A stretch of 64,000 nt of DNA, taken from positions 62,001-126,000 of the forward strand of contig NZ_JACHGK010000011.1 of the NCBI RefSeq assembly GCF_014207535.1, written 5' to 3'. Shown one piece after another: positions 31,580 to 40,756 of this stretch. A model generated the notes under the pieces. The model did not search any database. It saw only the letters and a list, made by a program, of their open reading frames with translations, and was not told the DNA's origin. The stretch's first letter is position 1, and the number at the start of each line of letters is the position of its first letter. Position numbers and translations under genes: made by a program. The DNA comes from Bacillus benzoevorans (GTDB lineage: Bacteria > Bacillota > Bacilli > Bacillales > Cytobacillaceae).

Positions 31580-33894
31580 TACGCTTCACTTCCTGTGACG
31601 GTTTCCACATAGTCAATCGCTTCTAAAAATAAATCAACTTCATACTCTCCGTTTGGCAGATCATTGACCGGGCATTCTTCTAATACACCGTATGCCAGCC
31701 TTCCCGAACCATCACGATAACAAATCGTATCAAATCGATTGTAAATGGCTTCAAGCGCTTCTTTTTCGCTTCTGTTTAGTTTTAAACTAAACTCAATGAT
31801 ATTGGTCTGCATTGTTCCAATCTTCTTCACAATTCCTTTTCTGCCCTTATATTCATGTGTTGCAGTTTTAATCTTCGGTGTACTTTTACGCTTGGTCACG
31901 CGCCTGAATTGTGTTACGGTACCTTCTGGATCACTTACTACATAGAGAAGTATTCCGCTGAATTCAATCGACGCTTCCGCTATTTCAGAATCCGTATAAG
32001 CCCCATTGCTTCCTGTAGAACGAACGAAATAACGATTGGGCACCACGTTTGTAGCCGCGTAATCATCAAATGAATAAGGTGCATTATATCCAATCAGTAT
32101 CCATTCGTTATTAACGTACTTAAAAACATCATTTCTCGCCACCACAGGCTGTTTTCCAGTTGGCGCAGGGTTTGTATAGGAAACACGAATAAACCCACCT
32201 AGACTCTCTGTAGTAACTACAGAAGGAGGGGGGAAATTATAGTCAGTATCAAAAAACGTTTCCGCGTATTCTGTCCATAGACCGTCACTGGTTTTCACTC
32301 TTACTTGCAACTTAAAAGTGGAAAGGTTATCTAAATATTTATTAACAAAACACACAGTCGCCGTATCTTCCGCTTCTCCGCTTGTCCAGATGATGTTTTC
32401 TGATGTTGTCAGGACATTTACTTGATAATGCGTTTGAACATGCGAATGGTCCCACGACACCGTAGGAGAAGGCATTTCTACCACTGCCGGAGGCGCTAGA
32501 ATCGTAGGAGCTGCAGGCGTATCCTTTGCGGTAAAAGTCACGATATCTGAGTAAGGGCCTTCCATATCCACACTGTTATAGGTCATAACCTGCCATTCAA
32601 CCGTTCCTAACGGAAAAGTATCGGCTGGAGCATCCCAATATTGGCTCATTCCTGCGATTTCAACTGTATTCCAATCCACATTTCCTTGCGTTCTCCATTT
32701 AAGTGTAGCCCGACCCTGACGATTATTAACAGAGTTCTGAACGTGCTTCCATGATAAACGGTTTGGCAAACTTCTATCTATAACGGCAGTATCACTGACA
32801 AATAGATTAATAGGTTTGAGTGGAGCAACATGTTTAAATATAAAAAAGTTACCCGACTCTACCCAATCAGACTGGTTGTCAAACCACGATTTATCCCATT
32901 CGGCATAATGTTCCCCGTTTCGATCCGATACCCGTACTCTGATTTTAGCGCGGCTAGTTTCTGTTACATCGACGATGTCCGTCATATCAAAATTCAATTC
33001 AGTTTCTGCACCAAAAAAATGATGCTGTAACGGAATCCATGTGCTGCCATCAGGCGTATATTGAAACTCATATGCTAAATCAAGGTAGTGCCCTTCGTAC
33101 ACTTCATAGATTAATGCAGGAATAATTGGCGCCGTTTCTTGCGACTGCGGCAACAGCATAGGCTTCCATGAGCTACCTGTTTTTTCTGTAAATGCTGTAT
33201 TTACATATAACCCTTGATACCCTTGCACCGAATACATGGTGTATTCAGTGGTTCTTAAATATATGTCGTCCCTTGCTGTCTTTAAAGTGATAGCAAACCA
33301 TTCATTTCGGACTAGCATCTCATCATACGGTATGGAAATAGTACATACGGTGCCATTAACCTCGACGAAACCAGACTTAAAAAGCTCCCCTATGTTTGTG
33401 ATGTTTATCCTATCGGAAAGATTTACTACACTACTGTTTCTGTACAATTTAAACTCTAAATCACTTGCGTTTAATGCTGTACCTAGTTTGCTCCCATCAA
33501 CCTCAAACATAATGGTCTTGATTCTTCCGCGTGTCCAACCGTAGCCAGTTTCGTGTGGAATACTCAACTGACTTATGTTGTCAACTACGCCCCATTCCAC
33601 GTTTGGTGTAACCTTGTTGGAAACTAATTGGTTAAAAGTACTATTGTTGTAAAAGCTCCGCAATAAACTAATAGTAGACGTTTGCCTAGAGTCGCTCCCT
33701 GGGTTTTCTGCATTAAAACTTCCAACTAACTCCCTACAATGCCTGTACCATTGATCCTGTCCCTTTAACCACCTGATTTTCAGAATAGGATTGAGATTTG
33801 TTATTTCTTGACCTGCGATTGGTTCTAATATTTGCGGCGGTAAAGGTTTTCCGGCTTTACCTGACCAAAAATCAACCTCTGTTGGATATGTCAC
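31579..33894 (-). CDS. Tail-tip protein with fibronectin type III-like repeats
   Basis: A 771-residue protein. From about residue 355 it shows two or three fibronectin III-like beta domains (e.g. RLSWKHVQNSVNNRQGRATL, PTVSWDHSHVQTHYQVNV, and FIRVSYTNPAPTGKQPVVAR), modules typical of distal tail and receptor-contacting proteins. The start is GTG at 33894 after AGGAGGTGAGAAC. It directly follows the tape measure gene, the place of the distal tail protein in siphophages. Confidence 0.7.
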   Translation of the reverse strand: MTYPTEVDFWSGKAGKPLPPQILEPIAGQEITNLNPILKIRWLKGQDQWYRHCRELVGSFNAENPGSDSRQTSTISLLRSFYNNSTFNQLVSNKVTPNVEWGVVDNISQLSIPHETGYGWTRGRIKTIMFEVDGSKLGTALNASDLEFKLYRNSSVVNLSDRINITNIGELFKSGFVEVNGTVCTISIPYDEMLVRNEWFAITLKTARDDIYLRTTEYTMYSVQGYQGLYVNTAFTEKTGSSWKPMLLPQSQETAPIIPALIYEVYEGHYLDLAYEFQYTPDGSTWIPLQHHFFGAETELNFDMTDIVDVTETSRAKIRVRVSDRNGEHYAEWDKSWFDNQSDWVESGNFFIFKHVAPLKPINLFVSDTAVIDRSLPNRLSWKHVQNSVNNRQGRATLKWRTQGNVDWNTVEIAGMSQYWDAPADTFPLGTVEWQVMTYNSVDMEGPYSDIVTFTAKDTPAAPTILAPPAVVEMPSPTVSWDHSHVQTHYQVNVLTTSENIIWTSGEAEDTATVCFVNKYLDNLSTFKLQVRVKTSDGLWTEYAETFFDTDYNFPPPSVVTTESLGGFIRVSYTNPAPTGKQPVVARNDVFKYVNNEWILIGYNAPYSFDDYAATNVVPNRYFVRSTGSNGAYTDSEIAEASIEFSGILLYVVSDPEGTVTQFRRVTKRKSTPKIKTATHEYKGRKGIVKKIGTMQTNIIEFSLKLNRSEKEALEAIYNRFDTICYRDGSGRLAYGVLEECPVNDLPNGEYEVDLFLEAIDYVETVTGSEA

Positions 33895-33905
33895 GTTCTC
33901 ACCTC

Positions 33906-36674
33906 CTATAACCTTCTCATCGTTTGCCGTAAATTCCCGAAAAAGTCAGCAGCATGATTTAATTCTTTTAAGTTTCTAGTTTCTAACACAACCGCGCCGG
34001 GCTGAACAATGATTGTATCACCTACTGTGGAAGCGTTATAGTTTGAGATTCCGTCGACTCCCGCAATAACAGGTGAAATCTGTGCGGATAACTTATCCAT
34101 TAAGCCACCCTGCATCCATGAAGCGATGTTCCCGGCACTTTGAACGAATCCTGATTTGTTTTTATCAACTCCGTCATCGAACCCTTCGTATAAACTACCC
34201 ACAATCCGATCCCGCATCCATTTAGATGGAGAATTGATTTTAAAAGCTCCTTCGATTTTTTCTTTGATGCCATTAGCAATTTCACCAGCTTTCGCCATCA
34301 CGCTTCCAACCATCGATGTTAAACCACTGATTAACCCGGAAATAATATCTTTTCCCCATTGCAATGCGTTTTTTGCAACGCCTTTTATTTTCTTTTCAAT
34401 CGGGTCAATGACACTTTCCTTAATTGCGGTGCCTAATTTAGATATCATGCTTTCAATACCGTCAATTAGCGCAATAATTAATTTTGCGCCAGCTTCTAAG
34501 ATTTTCGGCATGTTATTGATAATCTCTTTTTGAATGCTTATGACTAAATCGAGCGCACATTTGATTAAATCAGGTAAAATCTTGATAATACCCTCAATCA
34601 ATGCCGTTAAAATCTTAATACCAGCGTCGATTATTTTCGGTAAGTTCTGAGCTACAACATCGACAATTTTAATAATTAAATCAACAATTGTATCAATCAG
34701 GTCAGGCAATACATCTATAATACCCTCAATCAGCGCCAATAATATCTCTATCCCGGCATCGATTATCTTGGGAAGGTTATCAACAAGAACTGTCACAATT
34801 TCCTCAATTAACAAAATAGCTGCGTCAATTAAGTCCGGCAGTATCTCAATAATTCCATCTACCAGAGCTAGAACAATATCAATACCAGACTGTATAATCG
34901 TTGGTAAATTGTCAGCAATTGCTTTGATAATGGTTTGAATCAACTGAATCGCTGTATTAATCAACTGCGGCAATATCTGAACAATCCCATTAATCAGTGT
35001 CATGACAATCTGTATCCCGGCTTGTAAAATCATCGGTACATTTGTTGCAATAATTTGAATTAGAGATTGGATTAATTGTAAGCCCGTCTGCAATAAAACA
35101 GGTAATACAGTCATGATTCCCTGTATAAGCGCCATAATGATTTGAATGCCTGCTTGTAAAAGAACCGGAAGCATCTGTGTAATAATCGGAACTATCATTG
35201 TGATAATATTCGTCAACGCCTGAACGATAATAGGTAAAGCCGTCACTAAACCTTGAACGAGGCTATTAATTATGCTGACACCTTGCTGTATAAAAACAGG
35301 TAATTGAGTTGTTAGGAATGTTGTAATAGCTGTTACGATGTTTGAAATGGTTGCCGATAATTGACCGGCATTGCTTGTTATTCCCTGTGCGATAGCAGGA
35401 ATAAACCGGGAAGCTGAAATGATTAGCCCTGGAATGCCTCCAACTAACATCGCTATAATACTAGGTAATATTTGAGCAAAAATCGCTGTAATTTGAGAAA
35501 AATCACCGCTGAATGCCGCAATAATAGCACTTTTTAACGTGTTAAACTTTTGAACAAGCGAGTCAATCACAGGTTGTAACATTCCAAATAGTTCCTGTGC
35601 CTTTGCCTTAATCGCATCCCAAGCACCAATGACAGCATTTCTAAAACCTTCGTTCGTTTTCCAAAAATACACAATCGCTCCGACAGCCACCCCGATAGCA
35701 GCAGCGACTAGCCAAACGGTTCCACTTATTGCTGCCAATCCAGTGATAAGTGGCATAATCATCGGAGCCATAACTGCCCACGCCGCCATAAATGAATTGA
35801 CCATCGTTGCTCCGACTGCTAAAGGAGATAATAGCAAGGTTAAAGCAGGAACCAACATCATGATCCCTTGAAGCACTTTAGCCAATACTGGATGCGCTTC
35901 GTTAAATTTAATCGCCATTTGCGCTATTGCTCCAATAAAATTAAATATAGGAGTCATAACGGCTGTGAAGACCTCAACCATCGGCTGAAACGCTTGTTTT
36001 ACGCTCGTTGCCATGTTCTCAAAAGCTGTTTTATAAGCGCTACTAGCACCCATCGCCGCCTTATGCAAAGCCCCATATACAAGCGCGCTTGTTGCTACTG
36101 ATGCCAATGCTACAGCTTGAAACCTTGCTTGACCTGCTGTAATTTTATTAATTTCGTCCTGCAATTCTTTCATGCTGGCATTTGGTCCCAATTGTTTTAA
36201 AGCTAATACCGTAGCGTTCCCGGCGTGTGCCATCCTTTCCAAAGCTCCCGTAACAGCTAAAGCGCCATTATTAACCATTCGTAATGGGTTTCCCATTCTT
36301 GTATATCCTTCTGCAATCTTGCTCGATTGAGTGGACATATTCATCATAGCCCCGGCTGTTTGAATCAGCGACACTCTCATGCTTGTATCTGCATTAAGCA
36401 TGGCATCAGAAGTCTTTTTGTATTCAGATCCTAACTGTTTAACCTGATTCATAAAATCCTGCGTTGTGCCTGTATAATTCCCCATCCGCCCGGCTAATTG
36501 GTACATGTTCCTTTCAGTTTCTAGCAGATTCTTCCGAAACGGCATCATAGCTTTAGCGTTGGCCAACTTCATTTCGTTGCCCATATGCTTAATTTCGCGC
36601 TGTAAAGCACGCAATTCCTGATTGACGTTCCCTCTATCTAACCGCGTGTCTATGGTGATGTTCCCATCTGCCAT
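33906..36674 (-). CDS. Tail tape measure protein
   Basis: A 922-residue tape measure protein. It begins MADGNITIDTRLDRGNVNQE and runs through long coiled coils, then hydrophobic helices (VKVLQGIMMLVPALTLLLSP-like) in the 240-345 region. From about residue 440 to 760 there is a long tandem repeat with a 44-residue period made of two 22-residue halves (NLPxIIxAGIxIxxALIxGI / ILPDLIDxxxxLIxxI). The C-terminal end has SPSKWMRDRIVGSLYEGF, common in this family. Its length sets tail length, and it helps pass DNA through the membrane. Confidence 0.93.
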   Translation of the reverse strand: MADGNITIDTRLDRGNVNQELRALQREIKHMGNEMKLANAKAMMPFRKNLLETERNMYQLAGRMGNYTGTTQDFMNQVKQLGSEYKKTSDAMLNADTSMRVSLIQTAGAMMNMSTQSSKIAEGYTRMGNPLRMVNNGALAVTGALERMAHAGNATVLALKQLGPNASMKELQDEINKITAGQARFQAVALASVATSALVYGALHKAAMGASSAYKTAFENMATSVKQAFQPMVEVFTAVMTPIFNFIGAIAQMAIKFNEAHPVLAKVLQGIMMLVPALTLLLSPLAVGATMVNSFMAAWAVMAPMIMPLITGLAAISGTVWLVAAAIGVAVGAIVYFWKTNEGFRNAVIGAWDAIKAKAQELFGMLQPVIDSLVQKFNTLKSAIIAAFSGDFSQITAIFAQILPSIIAMLVGGIPGLIISASRFIPAIAQGITSNAGQLSATISNIVTAITTFLTTQLPVFIQQGVSIINSLVQGLVTALPIIVQALTNIITMIVPIITQMLPVLLQAGIQIIMALIQGIMTVLPVLLQTGLQLIQSLIQIIATNVPMILQAGIQIVMTLINGIVQILPQLINTAIQLIQTIIKAIADNLPTIIQSGIDIVLALVDGIIEILPDLIDAAILLIEEIVTVLVDNLPKIIDAGIEILLALIEGIIDVLPDLIDTIVDLIIKIVDVVAQNLPKIIDAGIKILTALIEGIIKILPDLIKCALDLVISIQKEIINNMPKILEAGAKLIIALIDGIESMISKLGTAIKESVIDPIEKKIKGVAKNALQWGKDIISGLISGLTSMVGSVMAKAGEIANGIKEKIEGAFKINSPSKWMRDRIVGSLYEGFDDGVDKNKSGFVQSAGNIASWMQGGLMDKLSAQISPVIAGVDGISNYNASTVGDTIIVQPGAVVLETRNLKELNHAADFFGNLRQTMRRL

Positions 36675-36679
36675 TTATA

Positions 36680-37297
36680 TCACCTGCCTTTCTTAAAGGT
36701 GTTGGCTAAAGAATCAAACGTTTTATTTATCTTTTCTTGTGCCCGTTCCTCGTTCTCAGGCTGTTCAAGCGAATAAATCCGTTTCATTTCAGCGATCTGT
36801 TTCCGGTATTCCTCATTGCCTTTTCCCATCTTAGGAATTGGCATTTTACGAATACCCATAACTTCTTTGATTTTTGCCTTGTCATCCATGTGCTGGAACA
36901 ACTGCAAAAACTTCTTCCAGTGCAATTTACCATGCTGTTCAAACAAATCCATGTGATAACAATGCAAAAAAGACGCGTATATCATGCCTGCGTCCTGGTT
37001 AAAGTCGAATATTTTTTTGTTTTCCTGTTCGCTTTTCTCTTCTAAATCCATATCCAGATATTCACGGAAGATAAAAAGCAAAAGAGCATTCTTCTCACGT
37101 ATGTTCACGCATCTAATCGGATCATAGTCAGGAATAAGCATCTGTAAAGCAATTTCAATCTTTTCATGGGCATTGAACAGTTCATCGTTGAACAAATCAA
37201 ATATCCTGAGTACGTTGTCAAATGATAAGTTTAAATGAACGGTGTTTCCTTCATACTTAAACGAATCATTGAACGTATCCGTTAGCAGGAAGCTCAT
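36680..37297 (-). CDS. Tail assembly chaperone, Gp15 family
   Basis: A 205-residue protein of the phage Gp15 family: MSFLLTDTFNDSFKYEG, LRIFDLFNDELFNAHEK and the central DAGMIYASFLHCYHMDL. Members lie just upstream of the tape measure gene and act as tail assembly chaperones. The ATG overlaps the stop of the preceding gene (ATGA). Confidence 0.8.
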   Translation of the reverse strand: MSFLLTDTFNDSFKYEGNTVHLNLSFDNVLRIFDLFNDELFNAHEKIEIALQMLIPDYDPIRCVNIREKNALLLFIFREYLDMDLEEKSEQENKKIFDFNQDAGMIYASFLHCYHMDLFEQHGKLHWKKFLQLFQHMDDKAKIKEVMGIRKMPIPKMGKGNEEYRKQIAEMKRIYSLEQPENEERAQEKINKTFDSLANTFKKGR

Positions 37298-37677
37298 TTC
37301 TTGTTCAGATACTTATTCAAAGCATCGTTTTTCACATCTTCGAATTGGTCACTGAAAATATCAGCGATAAATAGGAGAAGTTTCATGTAGTTTCGTGTGG
37401 ATTTTCCGGATTTCTCATACAGTTCAGCAAAGGTGCCTTCACCAAGAATAACCTCAGTTACTTCTTTCATAGCTTCCAATGTTTTGTTATATAGTTCAAG
37501 CTGTTCATCAGCTGACATTTTTTCTACATCAGTTTGTGATAGTTGTTGAGATTCAACATAATATTTTTGGAATGATTTCTGATATTCTCTTACTTTATCA
37601 TCGGACATATCCACTTTATAAATTACCCCGGCAATCTCTACCTCTTGGAACGATTGGTCAAATGTAAATTGTTTCAT
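37294..37677 (-). CDS. Tail assembly chaperone-type protein
   Basis: A 127-residue protein beginning MKQFTFDQSFQEVEIAGVIY; the second ATG (37677) has AGGAGG at a better distance than the first. The C-terminal half is helical (FADIFSD-like LLLFIADIFSDQFEDVKNDA). Pairing with the Gp15 gene between tail tube and tape measure fits the two-component chaperone of siphophages. Here the second component restarts at ATGA, with no obvious slippery site. Confidence 0.7.
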   Translation of the reverse strand: MKQFTFDQSFQEVEIAGVIYKVDMSDDKVREYQKSFQKYYVESQQLSQTDVEKMSADEQLELYNKTLEAMKEVTEVILGEGTFAELYEKSGKSTRNYMKLLLFIADIFSDQFEDVKNDALNKYLNKK

Positions 37678-37707
37678 ATTCATCCTCCTAATTATTGATC
37701 AAAATAA

Positions 37708-37727
37708 GAGCCGCAAAAAAGCGACTC
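37708..37727 (-). terminator. Partial terminator after the tail tube gene
   Basis: GAGTCGC / GCGGCTC stem (one G-T pair) around TTTTTT with TTATTTTGATC following on the minus strand. Likely sets high tail-tube mRNA over downstream genes. Confidence 0.65.
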
Positions 37728-37734
37728 CTGTTTA

Positions 37735-38172
37735 TTATGATGCTGGCGGCGTATATGCCGGCTTGCCTGCGAAGTGGATTTCGAAGGTGAACTCGCCCTT
37801 ATTACCCGCATCCCCAGAAGGACCTGAAATGTTAGCAATGGTACAATCGCCCGCGAATTTTCCGCCGTCCGGTTCCGTCCATTCGAAATTCGTTCTGCGT
37901 CCTGTACCGATTTCTAACGCTTTACTAAAGATAAAATCCTGTGCGACATCTCCATAATTTCTGTGTCCAGTAAAGGACAGTGTTGTTTGAGCGCCGATTA
38001 CATCCGTTTCCGCATAACCAGCCCCATCCATATATTTATCCTGTGAAGTTTCCTCATTGTTGGAAATCTCAACATTTGTAATCCCAACAGCAAGAGCAGC
38101 CATCGTTCCTGGCTCCGTTCCCGGCGTGGTATTAATTTTAAACTGATGACTATTCATTAATTCAAAAGCCAT
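37735..38172 (-). CDS. Major tail (tube) protein
   Basis: A 145-residue protein: MAFELMNSHQFKINTTPG, ITNVEISNNEETSQDKYMDG, LSFTGHRNYGDVAQDFIFS and an ending of FTFEIHFAGKPAYTPPAS. The pattern fits the tail tube proteins of Listeria/Bacillus siphophages. It is followed by a terminator, consistent with high-level expression. It would form the stacked hexamer rings of the tail. Confidence 0.8.
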   Translation of the reverse strand: MAFELMNSHQFKINTTPGTEPGTMAALAVGITNVEISNNEETSQDKYMDGAGYAETDVIGAQTTLSFTGHRNYGDVAQDFIFSKALEIGTGRRTNFEWTEPDGGKFAGDCTIANISGPSGDAGNKGEFTFEIHFAGKPAYTPPAS

Positions 38173-38184
38173 TCATCTCACTCC

Positions 38185-38571
38185 TTATATACTTAATTCT
38201 GCTGTGAAAATTGCGGTGTATATATAGCAAAGTTTGCCGTCCTGCTCAACAAAGTTAGGCAGTGTAGAGCATTCACATTTCACAAAAATAAAACTGCCGT
38301 CATTGCTCACAATCGAGCCTTTAAGCAGTCCATCCAAAGCCGTAAAAATGGCTTGTATCGTGTTATAAGCCTTAATGTTGCTTATGTCCTTCACCAGCAC
38401 TTGAAAGCTAAAATTGAGCGTTTTCCCGTCCACATATCGGCTATTCACAGCAGAAGGTGTTTGCCGGATAGCGATAGAGCTTGAATTGGCACTCAATAAT
38501 GGTGTATCTATTGGAGCATTTAGAGCAACATTAGCAGTTAAATAGTCTTTTACTCTAGCTAGAAAATCCAA
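38185..38571 (-). CDS. Minor capsid / tail terminator protein
   Basis: A 128-residue protein from a TTG start (38571) after GGGGTG. The Minor_capsid_3-like pattern is seen in FLARVKDYL, SSIAIRQTPSAVNSRYVDGK and FSFQVLVKDISNIKAYNTIQ. Position directly before the tail tube gene fits a tail terminator that joins head and tail. Confidence 0.7.
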   Translation of the reverse strand: MDFLARVKDYLTANVALNAPIDTPLLSANSSSIAIRQTPSAVNSRYVDGKTLNFSFQVLVKDISNIKAYNTIQAIFTALDGLLKGSIVSNDGSFIFVKCECSTLPNFVEQDGKLCYIYTAIFTAELSI

Positions 38572-38611
38572 TAAGCATCACCCCTTTCAGGGCATAATAA
38601 AAAGCCATCCA

Positions 38612-39271
38612 TTAGGATGACTTATTCCAGTATTTCAGTTCAGCTTCTTTTCTAGCTTTAGTCGCTTCTTCTAATGTTTCGAAATAGCCTAAGCTAATAT
38701 CTTTACCGTTGACCCCGATCACAGCTTGATACCTTTTCGTTTTCATTTGTTTATGCAGATGAACACCTCTTACACCAGTCACGCTATGTGTTTGAGACCT
38801 TTTATTTCTTGCTTGTTGGACACTATCAGCCCATCTGCAATTTGAAGGTTCGTAATTTCCGTTTACGTCTATTCTATCTAAAGAATATTTCAAAGAAGGT
38901 CTTTTACCTATATCTTTTAAGAAGTTTTCGAAGCTGTTTTCCCATCTATCGCAAACTTTTATTCCTCTCGCGCCATAATCCTTATATTTTTTGTCGTTAG
39001 GATTATTACAACGGCCTTTCATGTGACACCACGAGCGATATTCAGGCGAATCGCTAATTCCTTTGCTATGACCGTGTTTTGTGTTCGCATCATCACGCAA
39101 ACAACCACAACTCCTGGTGTGACCTGATTTAAGCTTACTGTAAGCGACAATTGTTTCCTTTCCACAATCGCACTTGCATAACCAATGACGACCATTTTGC
39201 CTAGAACTATCAAACTTAATAACTGTTATCCTTCCAAACTTATGACCGGTAATATCCGCAGGTTTACCCAT
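38612..39271 (-). CDS. Free-standing HNH-type endonuclease with AP2 DNA-binding domain
   Basis: A 219-residue mobile endonuclease. An N-terminal zinc ribbon (CKCDCGK ... TRSCGCL), a central HNH-like core (YKDYGARGIKVCDRW, YSLDRIDVNGNYEPSNCRWA) and a C-terminal AP2 domain (TGVRGVHLHKQMKTKRYQA, LGYFETLEEATKARKEAE) are visible. It sits alone between two structural genes, with its own promoter at 39380-39388 and ribosome binding site AAGGTG. Closely related to the copy at 56412 and more distantly to 40757. Such genes spread by cutting cognate phage DNA. Confidence 0.85.
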   Translation of the reverse strand: MGKPADITGHKFGRITVIKFDSSRQNGRHWLCKCDCGKETIVAYSKLKSGHTRSCGCLRDDANTKHGHSKGISDSPEYRSWCHMKGRCNNPNDKKYKDYGARGIKVCDRWENSFENFLKDIGKRPSLKYSLDRIDVNGNYEPSNCRWADSVQQARNKRSQTHSVTGVRGVHLHKQMKTKRYQAVIGVNGKDISLGYFETLEEATKARKEAELKYWNKSS

Positions 39272-39379
39272 AATAAATACACCTTCCTGTAAGTGTTTTT
39301 CCTGAGTTAATTCGTGAGAAAAGAGTCAGGAAACTCTCTTTCGGATTGGGTAGCTAATCCAATCCTATCCCACACTTAT

Positions 39380-39388
39380 ATTATACCA
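39380..39388 (-). promoter_or_regulatory. Extended -10 promoter of the HNH gene
   Basis: TGGTATAAT on the minus strand, about 110 bases before the start, with a weak -35 (TTATGA) 17 bases upstream. An identical TGGTATAAT serves the HNH gene at 40757. Confidence 0.5.
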
Positions 39389-39392
39389 TTTT

Positions 39393-39746
39393 TTACCCGT
39401 TATCATAAGCGTTTTGTGCCATCCTTGCCCAATCAACTCCGTGTGCAGCTTTCGCCCTCTCGAACCATAAACCTCCGGCTAGAGGGTTATGGTCTTTTGA
39501 AAAGTTATATTGCGGATTATAGTACAATCGTCTCGCGTATGGCGTTTCCCAAATAAGAGAACCCGTTCCCGGTTTACTATGTTCAATACTGCTCGCAATC
39601 AGATAATGTTCTCTCCACGGCGCATAATTATTGCTATCCTTCAAAACTTGTTCGTCCAGTACAAACTGAGCCTTGTCCAATCGGCTATCAATCTTCGACT
39701 GAATTTCGCTTTCGTTAATGTTGATATTTACATTAAGAGAAATCAT
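39393..39746 (-). CDS. Minor capsid protein (connector component)
   Basis: A 117-residue protein of the Minor_capsid_2 kind: LDKAQFVLDEQVLKDSNNYA and WETPYARRLYYNPQYNFSKD, ending with AKAAHGVDWARMAQNAYDN. These proteins are the HK97 gp10-like completion factors at the head-tail junction. It abuts the next gene with no gap. Confidence 0.75.
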   Translation of the reverse strand: MISLNVNININESEIQSKIDSRLDKAQFVLDEQVLKDSNNYAPWREHYLIASSIEHSKPGTGSLIWETPYARRLYYNPQYNFSKDHNPLAGGLWFERAKAAHGVDWARMAQNAYDNG

Positions 39747-40103
39747 TTAAATCATCTCCAATTCGTAATGATGGAGACTAAGCCCGTAAATTGGTTTTAC
39801 TTTCTCAATTGTCATTGTTTTTCCTTCAAATGTTACTTTTGCTTTTTCTTTAAATTCAAAAGGTGCGCTTGACGATGAATTAACAACGTCATAAAAAAGA
39901 AGGGCCGTCCATATTAATTGCTCTGCATAATAATCTCTCGAAATATTAGGCTTTGATTTATTTGAAGCTGTTTGTATCCTGACATTAGACAGCGTTACAG
40001 GAGTTTTAAAGCTGCCCTCTGTTTCAAATCCATCGCCTTGAACAAATTCCTCGTAATTTACCGTGTGAATGAGTAAGGTGCGTGGAATTGGCTTAATGTT
40101 CAT
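39747..40103 (-). CDS. Head-tail stopper / minor capsid protein
   Basis: A 118-residue protein of the Minor_capsid_1 kind: MNIKPIPRTLLIHTVNYEEF, TPVTLSNVRIQTASN, and the YDVVNSSSSAPFEFKEKAKV block. Start overlaps the preceding stop (ATGA). Position among connector genes fits a head completion role. Confidence 0.72.
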   Translation of the reverse strand: MNIKPIPRTLLIHTVNYEEFVQGDGFETEGSFKTPVTLSNVRIQTASNKSKPNISRDYYAEQLIWTALLFYDVVNSSSSAPFEFKEKAKVTFEGKTMTIEKVKPIYGLSLHHYELEMI

Positions 40104-40471
40104 AGCACACTCAACCCGCTATATAAAAGCCCCACACTTCTCAAATGGCTGATAGCCGCCGGCGATACAATCTCATTCCCTGCGCCGCCTTGATAGCTGA
40201 AATTCCCGACGGAAACGGAAGCCGGGGAACCGCCATGTATAGACGTTTCCCCGCCGTTCTGCAGCATATATTCAATCTGAGCACATACAGCTTTTTTCAC
40301 ATTTTCCTGCACGATGGAATGAAATTTTGTTAAATTATCACCGTGGATCGCATATTTAGTTAATTGATTAATCAAATCGGCTGCCCTTGACCCTAAACGT
40401 GCGAATAAGTCCGCATCCTCGATAGGAACGCCATTATATGTGTCATGATAATAAGCTGAATCGACATACAT
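40100..40471 (-). CDS. Head-tail adaptor-like protein
   Basis: A 123-residue protein: MYVDSAYYHDTYNGVPIEDA, ARLGSRAADLINQLTKYAI, and a glycine-rich C-terminal half (GGAGNEIVSPAAISHLRSVG). The all-helical N-terminus with a loop-rich end resembles gp6/gp15-type adaptors placed after the capsid gene. Confidence 0.65.
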   Translation of the reverse strand: MYVDSAYYHDTYNGVPIEDADLFARLGSRAADLINQLTKYAIHGDNLTKFHSIVQENVKKAVCAQIEYMLQNGGETSIHGGSPASVSVGNFSYQGGAGNEIVSPAAISHLRSVGLLYSGLSVL

Positions 40472-40473
40472 GG

Positions 40474-40719
40474 TTATTCACCTTTTTTCAGCTTGGCGTT
40501 TTCGGCTTTCAATTTTTTGTTTTCAGTCTTTAATTCCTCGATTTCCTCAATTGCCTTATTGTATTCGGCTACGGGAATACTCCTGCCGCCTGTAGCGTGT
40601 TTAATGACTTCCCCATCGTTTGAAATTTGGTCATATCCTTGTTGCAAAAATGACTGAAGCCGACTTTCATCTACATTCAGAATACGATTTCCCTTGCGTA
40701 TTTTTACTACATTACTCAT
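40474..40719 (-). CDS. Small structural protein with C-terminal coiled coil
   Basis: An 81-residue protein (MSNVVKIRKGNRILNVDESR) ending in a coiled coil (EEIEELKTENKKLKAENAKL). M3 of the frame is chosen because AGGAGG is eight bases upstream of it. Found after capsid genes in similar phages; exact role unknown. Confidence 0.6.
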   Translation of the reverse strand: MSNVVKIRKGNRILNVDESRLQSFLQQGYDQISNDGEVIKHATGGRSIPVAEYNKAIEEIEELKTENKKLKAENAKLKKGE

Positions 40720-40756
40720 GTCCATTACCTCCTGAAAAATAAAAAAGAACGCGAGC

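Noticed and set aside
35629..36101. Plus-strand genes inside the tape measure gene
   Set aside because: They are frames opposite a clear long coding sequence and have no ribosome binding sites or recognisable products.
37294..37297. Programmed frameshift between the two tail chaperone genes
   Set aside because: The genes are joined by ATGA and the second has its own start; no slippery heptamer was seen at the junction.
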